A stretch of DNA of 64,000 bases from Pyrinomonadaceae bacterium (GTDB lineage: Bacteria > Acidobacteriota > Blastocatellia > Pyrinomonadales > Pyrinomonadaceae). The stretch spans positions 124,001-188,000 of the forward strand of contig JANWYH010000002.1 in the NCBI GenBank assembly GCA_025054715.1. The letters run 5' to 3'. The notes under the pieces are model-generated. The model saw only the letters and a list, made by a program, of their open reading frames with translations. It did no database searches and was not told where the DNA came from. This document shows, in pieces, positions 8,823 to 16,701 of this stretch (positions are counted from its first letter, which is position 1; each line of letters opens with the position of its first letter). The translations under genes were made by a program, and so were the position numbers.

Positions 8823-11498
8823 TCATCCGACAGAGGAAAGAACTGAATGAGCAGCAGAAAGCCTTGCAATCGGGACTCTAAAAGGCGAACAGCTTACATA
8901 ATCAAACCCGAGAGAATCGAAGAACTCTATCGAGCGTGGGTCTCCGCCGTGCTCACCGCAAATGCCGATTTTTAGTGACGGATTCGCATTCCTTCCTCTT
9001 TCTACAGCTATCTTTATTAGCTCTCCTACACCTATTCGATCGAGTGTTTGGAATGGATCGTCCGGATAAATTTTCCTTTCGACGTAAAGAGGAAGGAATC
9101 GCCCCGAATCATCACGGCTTAAACCAAAAGTTGTCTGAGTAAGATCATTAGTTCCGAACGAGAAAAATTCCGCAACTTTTGCGATTTTATCAGCGACCAA
9201 AGCTGCGCGTGGCAATTCTATCATTGTGCCCACCGTGAAGTTTACTTCCATGTCGTTTTCCTTCATTACTTGCCGTGCAATTTCCCTAACTAAATTTGCT
9301 TGATGAATAAACTCTTCAGGTGTAGAAACAAGTGGAATCATAACCTCGGGAAAGACGTTAAGCCCCGAGCCTTGAACCTCACAGGCAGCTTCAAAAATGG
9401 CTCTGACTTGCATTCGAGTCACTTCAGGAACCAAAATGCCAAGACGGCAACCACGAAGCCCAAGCATCGGATTAGCCTCAGAAAGATGCTCTACTCGCTT
9501 CAGTATGCGGCGCTTTTCGGCTATCTCGTCAAGCAATAAATCCATTTGTTTAGGACTTGCATGTCTAGCTTTGAATTTAAGCTCGGTAAGTTCTTCAAAA
9601 AGCTCTATTTGACTTGGAAGAAACTCATGTAAAGGCGGATCTAGAAGGCGAATCGTTACCGGCAAATCATGCATCGCACGGAAAATTTCTATAAAATCCT
9701 GCTTTTGAAAAGGAAGCAGTTTTTCAAGAGCCTTTTCTCTTTCACCTTGCCCGCGTGCCATTATCATCTCGCGCATAACCTTTAGGCGTTCCTCACCGAA
9801 AAACATGTGCTCGGTTCTACATAAACCTATTCCTTCGGCACCGTATTTGCGTGCTAGTGCAGCATCATTTCCTGTGTCAGCATTTGCGCGGATTTTTAGT
9901 CTTCGTGTCTCATCCGCCCAAGACATCAACATTTCGAAATCTTCGTCTAGCTTTGGCTGAACCGTAGGAACTTTCCCTTTGAAAACCCTTCCTGTTGAAC
10001 CATCAATGGTTATCCACTCGCCCTTTGTAATCGTAAGGTCTCCAACGGTAAATTCGTTATGGCTATAGTTTATGTTCAGAGCAGAAGCTCCCGCCACACA
10101 AGGCTTACCCATTCCACGAGCCACAACAGCAGCGTGAGAAGTCATTCCACCTCGCTGCGTCAAAATGGCTTCGGCTGCAACCATTCCATGAAAATCGTCT
10201 GGACTTGTCTCACGCCTTACAAGTATCACTTTCTCACCTTGCTTTGCCAACTCTTCAGCCTCGTCTGGAGAAAATACGACTATCCCTTGCGCTGCTCCAG
10301 GACTAGCTGGAAGGCCTACGGCTATAGGTGTTACTTTAACTTCTGGATCAATCATCGGATGAAGCAATTGATCGATCTGCTCAGGCGATACTCTTTTAAG
10401 CGCTGTCTCTTTATCAATCAGACCTTCTCGAAACATCGCCACAGCAACTCGCACGGCCGCCGCTCCAGTTCTTTTACCGCTACGAGTCTGCAGCATGTAA
10501 AGCTTTCCATTTTCTATCGTAAATTCGATATCCTGCATGTCTCGATAGTGCTTTTCCAAAAGGTTTGTCACTTCCAAAAGCTGTTTATAAACTTCCGGCA
10601 TTTCCTCAGCTAGCTTTGTTATAGGTTTCGGAGTGCGAATCCCGGCAACTACGTCTTCACCTTGTGCATTTGTGAGATACTCACCGTAGAGAACTTTCTC
10701 GCCAGTTGAAGGATTGCGAGTAAAACAAACGCCTGTTCCACTAGTCTCACCCATGTTACCAAAAACCATTGCTTGAATGGTAACGGCAGTGCCCAAATCC
10801 TCCGAAATACGATGCACTCTCCGATAATCAACTGCCCGCTTACCCATCCATGAATCAAAAACTGCAGCTATTGCCATTTTCAACTGTGATTCAGCATTTT
10901 CTGGAAAGGCAAGACCTGACTCTTCCGTAAAAACTATTTTTTTGTAAGAAGCCACGACCTGTTTTAACTCCTCAACGGTTAAATCTGAATCTTGCTTCCA
11001 ACCGTTTTTGTAACGATCCAAGACTCGTTCAAACTTTTCATGCTCTATCCCAAGCACAATCTCACCAAACATAGAAATAAAGCGCCTGTAAGCATCCCAA
11101 GCAAATCTTTCATCACCGGTCTGCTTTGCCAATCCTTCCACAGTCCGGTCATTTAATCCCAAATTTAAGACTGTGTCCATCATTCCCGGCATTGAAACAG
11201 GAGCGCCTGAACGAACGGAAACAAGAAGCGGATTCTCCGAAGAACCAAATTTTTTACCAAGCCTTTCCTCGAGGTGGTCTAGTTTTTCACGAACCTGCAT
11301 CCACATTCCCTCTGGAAAGATTTTCTCGTTAGCATGATATTCCTTGCAGCACTCTGTTGTTATAATAAACCCGGGCGGAACAGGAAGCCCAAGTCTTGTC
11401 ATCTCAGCAAGTGCTGCTCCTTTGCCACCGTAAAGAAGTTTTCCTTCTTTTGAATTCGGTAATTCACACTCTTCAAAAAGATAAACCCATTTTTTCAT
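8823..11498 (-). CDS. ppdK: Pyruvate, phosphate dikinase
   Basis: The 891-residue enzyme interconverts pyruvate + ATP + Pi and phosphoenolpyruvate + AMP + PPi, serving gluconeogenesis or PPi-dependent glycolysis. It opens with the typical MKKWVYLFEE and has the ATP-grasp region with SVRSGAPVSMPGMMDTVLNLG. The swivelling domain carries the phosphohistidine site GGMTSHAAVVARGMGKPCV, and the C-terminal PEP/pyruvate barrel has GICGEHGGDPRSIEFF. The start at 11498 is chosen from this conserved N-terminus and the GGGGGA upstream; a TTG five codons earlier is unlikely. No regulatory protein gene (PDRP) is adjacent. Confidence 0.95.
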   Translation of the reverse strand: MKKWVYLFEECELPNSKEGKLLYGGKGAALAEMTRLGLPVPPGFIITTECCKEYHANEKIFPEGMWMQVREKLDHLEERLGKKFGSSENPLLVSVRSGAPVSMPGMMDTVLNLGLNDRTVEGLAKQTGDERFAWDAYRRFISMFGEIVLGIEHEKFERVLDRYKNGWKQDSDLTVEELKQVVASYKKIVFTEESGLAFPENAESQLKMAIAAVFDSWMGKRAVDYRRVHRISEDLGTAVTIQAMVFGNMGETSGTGVCFTRNPSTGEKVLYGEYLTNAQGEDVVAGIRTPKPITKLAEEMPEVYKQLLEVTNLLEKHYRDMQDIEFTIENGKLYMLQTRSGKRTGAAAVRVAVAMFREGLIDKETALKRVSPEQIDQLLHPMIDPEVKVTPIAVGLPASPGAAQGIVVFSPDEAEELAKQGEKVILVRRETSPDDFHGMVAAEAILTQRGGMTSHAAVVARGMGKPCVAGASALNINYSHNEFTVGDLTITKGEWITIDGSTGRVFKGKVPTVQPKLDEDFEMLMSWADETRRLKIRANADTGNDAALARKYGAEGIGLCRTEHMFFGEERLKVMREMIMARGQGEREKALEKLLPFQKQDFIEIFRAMHDLPVTIRLLDPPLHEFLPSQIELFEELTELKFKARHASPKQMDLLLDEIAEKRRILKRVEHLSEANPMLGLRGCRLGILVPEVTRMQVRAIFEAACEVQGSGLNVFPEVMIPLVSTPEEFIHQANLVREIARQVMKENDMEVNFTVGTMIELPRAALVADKIAKVAEFFSFGTNDLTQTTFGLSRDDSGRFLPLYVERKIYPDDPFQTLDRIGVGELIKIAVERGRNANPSLKIGICGEHGGDPRSIEFFDSLGFDYVSCSPFRVPIARLSAAHSVLSSVG

Positions 11499-11562
11499 AC
11501 GCCTATCCCCCAACTAAAGCTTTGGAAATTTTCGTAAAACTTCATCATAAAGTCAAAAAATA

Positions 11563-11943
11563 TCAGCTAGCTTTCTCTAGCCTAAACCTCCAAATCATAC
11601 GGTTTTGACTTTCATCAAAAACATATTCACTACTAGCGACACGCCAAAAACCCAAAAACTTCCACTGGCCAACCCTTAGCTTGCAAAATAGAGGAACTCG
11701 ATGAGCAGATTCAATCGCATCAAGAAGCGCTCGATTAAAACAATCTAGCTTTTGATTGCCTCGTCTTCCCGCACCTGTGTAAATAATAACTCCATCTGTT
11801 TCAAATCTATCAGGATAACAAGAATTTATACGACCGAAATCAGTTAACAACGAAACTAAACGCCCATTCTTCTGATAAATGCCATTTCTGGTCTTGTGTA
11901 TCTGAGAAACCTCAGTCCAAGTTAAAATTTCACCCTCTTTCAT
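11563..11943 (-). CDS. Standalone SRA/YDG-like domain protein
   Basis: The 126-residue product consists almost entirely of one domain. It contains a lead-in TWTEVSQIHKTRNGIYQ, the strand GVIIYTGAGRRGNQKLD, the helix NRALLDAIESA with PLFCKLR, and the paired strands WKFLGFWRV and MIWRFRLEK. This order (GI, YTG-G-G, NxAL, W-x-GxxRV, F+L) is that of SRA/YDG-type DNA-binding domains, which recognise modified cytosine and are usually fused to an HNH or McrA-type nuclease. No nuclease domain is present here. The ATG at 11943 is preferred, although an in-frame TTG at 11997 would add 18 lysine-rich residues; neither has a clear ribosome site. The assignment comes from motif order only. Confidence 0.6.
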   Translation of the reverse strand: MKEGEILTWTEVSQIHKTRNGIYQKNGRLVSLLTDFGRINSCYPDRFETDGVIIYTGAGRRGNQKLDCFNRALLDAIESAHRVPLFCKLRVGQWKFLGFWRVASSEYVFDESQNRMIWRFRLEKAS

Positions 11944-12048
11944 TTTTGTTAAAAATTTTTTGAATTTTTTTAATTTTTTATAACGAACACTTGACAAACG
12001 ACATAAGCAAGTCTTATAGTAACTTCTCGTTTTGCTGAAAGCAATTTT

Positions 12049-12079
12049 TTGAGCTTATCGGAAACACTTAAGCTATAAT
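12049..12079 (+). promoter_or_regulatory. Candidate promoter of the M4 protease gene
   Basis: TTGAGC (12049-12054) and a consensus TATAAT (12074-12079) are separated by 19 nt. Transcription would start near 12086. That allows translation either from ATG 12096 with almost no leader, or from ATG 12147, which begins the signal peptide. Confidence 0.45.
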
Positions 12080-12146
12080 ACTGGCGCCTTTATAAATGGT
12101 AAGTTCTACCAAAATAAATGACTCAAAGAGGAGAGCAAAGAGTAAA

Positions 12147-14273
12147 ATGAGAAAGTGTCTTTTAATTGCCTTGACGGCAATAGCAGTAGGTATTTTAGTG
12201 CTTGGGATAATCTCAAGCAACGTCGGAGCGAAGCGGCAAGTCTTCGTCAAAGGAAGTGAAGATGAGCTTGAGCTTGCAAAGCGTGTAAGCCTTGAAATAC
12301 TACGAAGCCATGCTTTACTCGAGCATGGTCTTACAAACGTTGATGAGTTTGAAATTTCAAAGGCTGAGATTGATGACTTAAAGATGGCGCATGTCCGCTT
12401 TCAGCAAAAGGTCAACGGCTTGCCAGTCTGGGAAGGCGAGGCGATAGTCCATTTAAGGTCTGATGCAGAGCTTTCTGTAATTACTGATGATTTGAAGGCT
12501 AATATAACTGTTGAAACAAAGCCGAATCTTTCGGCTGAAGACGCCGTTGAGATAGCCAAAAGGCACTATCGAGGCTCAAAATTCCTGACTGAAGAGCCAA
12601 AAGTAGACCTTTGGATTTACAGAGGCACGGAAAGAGACCATCTAGCCTATCGAGTCCGAATGCGTCGTATTGATGGCTCGTCTCATCCGACAATGCCTGT
12701 AATCTTTATAGATGCTCACACGGGCGAAAAGATTTTCTCATACGATAATCTACAAACAGGTTCCGGTTCATCACTTTACAGCGGAACGGTCACCATAGAC
12801 ACAAGCGTTTCTGGCTCAACCTATTACATGGAAGACCTTAATAGACGCATCGGAACATTTGACTTCCGCAACGGAACAAGTCAAGTCTATCGTTTTACTG
12901 ACACTGACGATATTTGGAACACTTCTTCACAAAGAGCAGGAGTTGATGCACACTATGGCGCAATGAAAACCTATGATTACTATTTTAATGTTCATGGGCG
13001 TCGCGGTGTTGATAACAACCAAGGACCAGGTAGCTACACTGCCGCAGCTAACAGCAGTATAAGGCTCTTAAGTTCGCGTGTTCATTATGGCACAAATTAT
13101 AACAATGCTTTCTGGGATGGAACTTACATGACTTATGGCGACGGAGATGGAACAACTTTCACACCTCTTACAACCCTTGACATTTGTGGTCATGAAATGA
13201 CTCACGGAGTAATTGAAAGAACTGCAAACCTTACCTATTCAGGAGAATCCGGTGCTCTAAATGAATCTTTTGCCGATGTTTTTGGTGCAATGGTTGAGCT
13301 TTACGCCCGCGGCGGTTCTCCAACAGCGGATACATGGAAAATCGGCGAGCAAGCTTACACGCCTAATACAGCTGGCGATGCTCTTCGCTACATGGACGAT
13401 CCTCATCGAGCAGCAAATAGCGGCTTTACTGCCGATGACGATCCTGATCACTACGCTGAGCGCTACACTGGAACGGCAGACAACGGTGGCGTTCATATCA
13501 ATTCGGGCATCGGAAATAAAGCTTTCTATTTAGTCGCTGCAGGTGGAACACATCATCGTAGTGGTGTAACCGTTACAGGAATTGGAGCAACGAAAGCAGC
13601 CAGAATCTGGTATCGTGCGCTTGCCTATTATATGACTTCAGGAACTAACTTCTCTGGGGCTAGAACCGCTACCTTAAACGCGGCTACTGATCTTTATGGC
13701 AGCTCCAGCGCAGAATACAATACTGTCGCAACAGCTTGGTGCGCTGTAGGTGTCGGTTCCTGCCCAAGCGGTGGAACCCCAACTCCTACACCAACCCCTT
13801 CACCAGGTGGTAGCGAGCTAATAGTCAATGGTGGTTTTGAAGGGAGTCTATCACCTTGGGTAAGTTCAGGCTCCGGTGCCTTCTATACCTCAAATGGAAG
13901 CTACCCCCAAAGCGGAACGGGTTACATCTACTTTGGCGTAAACAATAGTGTTACTGGTCAAATTTATCAGCAAGTTTCCATACCCTCCTCAGCCAGTGGA
14001 ACTCTGACTTTCTGGCTAAATGTAACTTCGCAGGAAACAACAACTACCACTGCCTACGATAGGCTCTTTGTAGAAGTTAGAAATACCTCAGGAGCGCTTC
14101 TAGCTACGCTTGCAACTTACAGCAATCTCGACAAAGTAAATACAAGTGCTTACTCACAAAAAACGTTGAACGTTTCTGCCTACAGAGGACAAACTGTGCG
14201 AATTCAATTCAGAGTAAGTAATGACAGCTCCTTACCGACGACTTTCCGCGTTGATACGGTATCTTTACGGTAA
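12147..14273 (+). CDS. Secreted thermolysin-family (M4) metalloprotease with C-terminal beta domain
   Basis: The 708-residue preproenzyme has a signal segment (MRKCLLIALTAIAVG), an FTP/PepSY propeptide (about residues 30-190) and an M4 catalytic domain. The zinc site is HEMTH (H349, H353) with the third ligand E373 in GALNESFADVFG, 20 residues after H353 as in thermolysin. A TPTPTPTPSP linker joins a C-terminal domain of about 150 residues (LIVNGGFEGSLSPW to FRVDTVSLR) that looks like a jelly-roll carbohydrate- or surface-binding module. It should digest extracellular protein after self-removal of the propeptide. I chose ATG 12147 because it opens the signal peptide and has AGGAG 13 nt upstream; an in-frame ATG at 12096 is possible. 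A strong hairpin follows. Confidence 0.92.
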   Translation: MRKCLLIALTAIAVGILVLGIISSNVGAKRQVFVKGSEDELELAKRVSLEILRSHALLEHGLTNVDEFEISKAEIDDLKMAHVRFQQKVNGLPVWEGEAIVHLRSDAELSVITDDLKANITVETKPNLSAEDAVEIAKRHYRGSKFLTEEPKVDLWIYRGTERDHLAYRVRMRRIDGSSHPTMPVIFIDAHTGEKIFSYDNLQTGSGSSLYSGTVTIDTSVSGSTYYMEDLNRRIGTFDFRNGTSQVYRFTDTDDIWNTSSQRAGVDAHYGAMKTYDYYFNVHGRRGVDNNQGPGSYTAAANSSIRLLSSRVHYGTNYNNAFWDGTYMTYGDGDGTTFTPLTTLDICGHEMTHGVIERTANLTYSGESGALNESFADVFGAMVELYARGGSPTADTWKIGEQAYTPNTAGDALRYMDDPHRAANSGFTADDDPDHYAERYTGTADNGGVHINSGIGNKAFYLVAAGGTHHRSGVTVTGIGATKAARIWYRALAYYMTSGTNFSGARTATLNAATDLYGSSSAEYNTVATAWCAVGVGSCPSGGTPTPTPTPSPGGSELIVNGGFEGSLSPWVSSGSGAFYTSNGSYPQSGTGYIYFGVNNSVTGQIYQQVSIPSSASGTLTFWLNVTSQETTTTTAYDRLFVEVRNTSGALLATLATYSNLDKVNTSAYSQKTLNVSAYRGQTVRIQFRVSNDSSLPTTFRVDTVSLR

Positions 14274-14278
14274 GACTT

Positions 14279-14304
14279 CTTTGGGTGCCTTCGGGCACCC
14301 AAAG
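14279..14304 (+). terminator. Perfect 11-bp hairpin with TTCG loop after the M4 protease
   Basis: CTTTGGGTGCC (14279-14289) pairs exactly with 14294-14304 around a TTCG tetraloop, a very stable RNA loop. It begins 5 nt after the protease stop. Only ATTTAT follows, so the U-tract is weak. The 240 nt from here to cysS are AT-rich and I see no gene or other structure in them. Confidence 0.65.
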
Positions 14305-14544
14305 ATTTATACTCCACCCTCTCCATTTCCGCAATACCTGCTTCAGTTTTCAACCTCATACTGTCTCTTAATTTGTTGAATACACTTTGCTTTTCAGTTT
14401 CTCTGAGTGGGTGTGTAATTTTACGAAAATTATCCTTGTAAACTCACCAACCATTACCTATTAAGTTATTACTTTCTTCGAGTCTTTCTAGCGTTTTCGT
14501 TTCTTAATTAGTCCAGGATTTCTGTTGAAGTGTTCAGGCAAAAT

Positions 14545-15945
14545 TTACCTTCTTCTCCACCTAACGCCTTCCTTCGTATCTTCTAGAATAATTCCCTTTT
14601 CCATTAGATAAGTGCGTATTTGATCAGCTTTTGCATAGTCACGATGCTTTCTAGCTTCCTGCCTTTCTATTATTAAACGTTTTATTTCTTCATCTAAAAT
14701 TTGCTTGTCTTCCTTGCCGAAAATTCCGAGAACTGAATCGAACTTTTCTACTGCCTCAATTGTAAGTTTTTTTTCATCTTCCCGTAAAACTTCATTCGAA
14801 ATTGCAATGTTTACTTCTCTTACCATATTATGAATTGCAGCGAGGGCAACCGAAGTATTAAGATCATCATCCATAGCCTGCTCAAATTCTTTAAGAGCGG
14901 TTTCTATTTTCTTTTTAAGCTCTGGATTAGAGCCACTTTCGGCTTTCGTTTCCCTGATTACGGAATGAAAGATTTTTAGTCTTTCAACCGTGGATACCGC
15001 TCCTTTCAACCCTTCAAAGGTGAAATTTAATTGTTTTCTGTAGGGCACGGACAAAAGTAGATAGCGAATAGCAATAGGCGGAAAACCTCTAGCCATTATG
15101 TCTCTCAAAGTAAATTCATTACCAAGAGACTTTGCCATTTTCTCTCCATCAACTTTTAAGAATTCACTATGCAACCAGTATTTAACGAATGGTTTTTCAG
15201 TCGCTCCCTCGGATTGAGCAATTTCGTTCTCGTGATGAGGAAACTGCAAATCAATACCGCCTGCGTGAATGTCAAAACTCTCACCTAGATATTTCATTGA
15301 CATTGCTGAGCATTCTATATGCCAACCCGGTCGCCCTCGACCAAAAGGTGCGTTCCAAGCGGGTTCTTCACCCTCAGGAACATGTTTCCATAAGGCAAAA
15401 TCACGAACGTTTTCTTTATCGTATTTATCAGCATCTACTCTGCCACTTGCTCCTGTTATATTACCTTCTAAGTTTATTTTTGAAAGCTTCCCATATTCGG
15501 GAAAGGCAGCAATTCTGTAATAGACCGACCCTTTCGATTGATAAGCTCTCCCCTTTTCCAAAAGCTTTTGGATTAAATTTACCATCTCGTTTATGTGCTC
15601 TGTTGCTCTAGGTGCAACATCTGGTCTTTCACAACCAAGTGCATCCATATCTTCCCAAAAAGCTTCAATGTATGGAGCAGTCATCTCATAAATTGTGATT
15701 CCACGCTTTTTAGATTCTGTAATTATTCGATCATCAACATCAGTTAAATTCATCACATGTGTGAGACGATAACCTTTGAATTTCAAATAGCGTCTTAAAA
15801 TATCCCCAAAGACGAATGTTCTAAAGTTACCAATGTGAGCAAAGTTCCACACCGTAGGACCGCAGATATACATCCCGACCGAGTTTTCGTTTAACGGTAT
15901 AAACTGCTCTATTCTGTCCGTAAGCGAGTTATAAAATCTTAACAT
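14545..15945 (-). CDS. cysS: Cysteine--tRNA ligase
   Basis: This class I aminoacyl-tRNA synthetase of 466 residues charges tRNA-Cys. The zinc-binding C28 of MYICGPTVW, the HIGH-equivalent HIGN (37-40), the second zinc cysteine in WHIECSAM, HHENEIAQ and the KMSKS-equivalent EKMAKSLGN are all present, as is the C-terminal DALR/anticodon region. The start at 15945 is preferred because GGAGAA lies 7-8 nt upstream and homologs begin near MLRFYNSLT; an in-frame ATG 48 nt further up has no ribosome site. Confidence 0.95.
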   Translation of the reverse strand: MLRFYNSLTDRIEQFIPLNENSVGMYICGPTVWNFAHIGNFRTFVFGDILRRYLKFKGYRLTHVMNLTDVDDRIITESKKRGITIYEMTAPYIEAFWEDMDALGCERPDVAPRATEHINEMVNLIQKLLEKGRAYQSKGSVYYRIAAFPEYGKLSKINLEGNITGASGRVDADKYDKENVRDFALWKHVPEGEEPAWNAPFGRGRPGWHIECSAMSMKYLGESFDIHAGGIDLQFPHHENEIAQSEGATEKPFVKYWLHSEFLKVDGEKMAKSLGNEFTLRDIMARGFPPIAIRYLLLSVPYRKQLNFTFEGLKGAVSTVERLKIFHSVIRETKAESGSNPELKKKIETALKEFEQAMDDDLNTSVALAAIHNMVREVNIAISNEVLREDEKKLTIEAVEKFDSVLGIFGKEDKQILDEEIKRLIIERQEARKHRDYAKADQIRTYLMEKGIILEDTKEGVRWRRR

Positions 15946-16022
15946 ACGAACTTCTCCGAAAAGTAAATATAACACGGCTGACTGCGAAGTCATCCCTTCA
16001 TTTATCTTCTAAAACTTGGTTA

Positions 16023-16583
16023 TTAGGCAGTTTTCCCGACCAGGTTTTCTGAACTCACGTCTTCTAAGAATAGATATTTACGCCATTCAGGGCGAGACTC
16101 TGCGTAATTACAGAGCAAAACTCTTTCAAGACCGAGACTTAAAACTTTCTGAGATGTAAGAAGCGGCATTCTTGCCTGTTCAGGAGTTCTATTGCCTTTT
16201 CTCTGATTGCACTTAATACAGGCAGTAACAAGATTCTGCGGAATACTTTCTCCACCTTGCGCACGCGGCACTATGTGATCAAGAGTCAAGTCTTTGGCCG
16301 TTTTTTGCTCTCCACAATACTGGCAACGATAACCATCACGCAAGTATATTCTAGCTCGCTTCATGGTAGTTTCTTGGCGACGACGCTGAACATGAACGTA
16401 TCGGCGAAGACGAATTACAGAAGGCACTCTAATTTCAGTCGAAGGTGATCGCAAAACATTATTACCATCATATTCTTCTATCGTTACCTTGCCGTTGAAC
16501 CACATGCAAATAGCTTTAGCTATCCCCACAGTTCCCAACGGTTCGTAACTAAAATTTAAAAGCAATACTCTTCCCGATAGCAC
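16023..16583 (-). CDS. HNH endonuclease family protein
   Basis: The 186-residue protein has a C-terminal HNH domain. CQYCG and CIKCN supply two zinc-binding CxxC pairs, and LTLDHIVPRAQGG provides the catalytic histidine of the beta-beta-alpha-metal fold, followed by NLVTAC. The N-terminal half (VLLLNFSYEPLGTVGIAKAI and IRVPSVIRLRRYVHV) is the conserved lead-in of a widespread chromosomal HNH family of unknown target. It is thought to be a housekeeping DNA nuclease rather than part of a restriction system. The GTG start is set by an excellent AGGAGGTG 8 nt upstream. No methyltransferase or phage gene is nearby. Confidence 0.85.
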   Translation of the reverse strand: MLSGRVLLLNFSYEPLGTVGIAKAICMWFNGKVTIEEYDGNNVLRSPSTEIRVPSVIRLRRYVHVQRRRQETTMKRARIYLRDGYRCQYCGEQKTAKDLTLDHIVPRAQGGESIPQNLVTACIKCNQRKGNRTPEQARMPLLTSQKVLSLGLERVLLCNYAESRPEWRKYLFLEDVSSENLVGKTA

Positions 16584-16650
16584 CCAAAAGCACCTCCTAA
16601 TTGAAAAATACTATATCAACGCGAAGTTACGCAAACGTTAAGCATTGCAA

Positions 16651-16680
16651 AAAAGGCTGTCCTTATGTGGACAGCCTTTT
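16651..16680 (-). terminator. Rho-independent terminator of the TonB-receptor-like gene
   Basis: A 12-bp perfect stem (16651-16662 with 16669-16680) has a 6-nt loop. On the minus strand the stem ends in TTTT and continues as TT, giving a T6 tract. It lies just past the stop of the receptor gene and before the HNH gene. Confidence 0.8.
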
Positions 16681-16701
16681 CAGATTGAATATCCAGCTCT
16701 T

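Noticed and set aside
10059-10613. 184-codon plus-strand frame antisense to ppdK
   Set aside because: It lies wholly inside the highly conserved pyruvate phosphate dikinase gene, its translation is cysteine/serine/histidine-rich without domain features, and it has no ribosome site.
16023-16583. HNH protein considered as a homing or phage nuclease
   Set aside because: It lacks intron, intein or phage context and belongs by its N-terminal half to a widespread chromosomal family.
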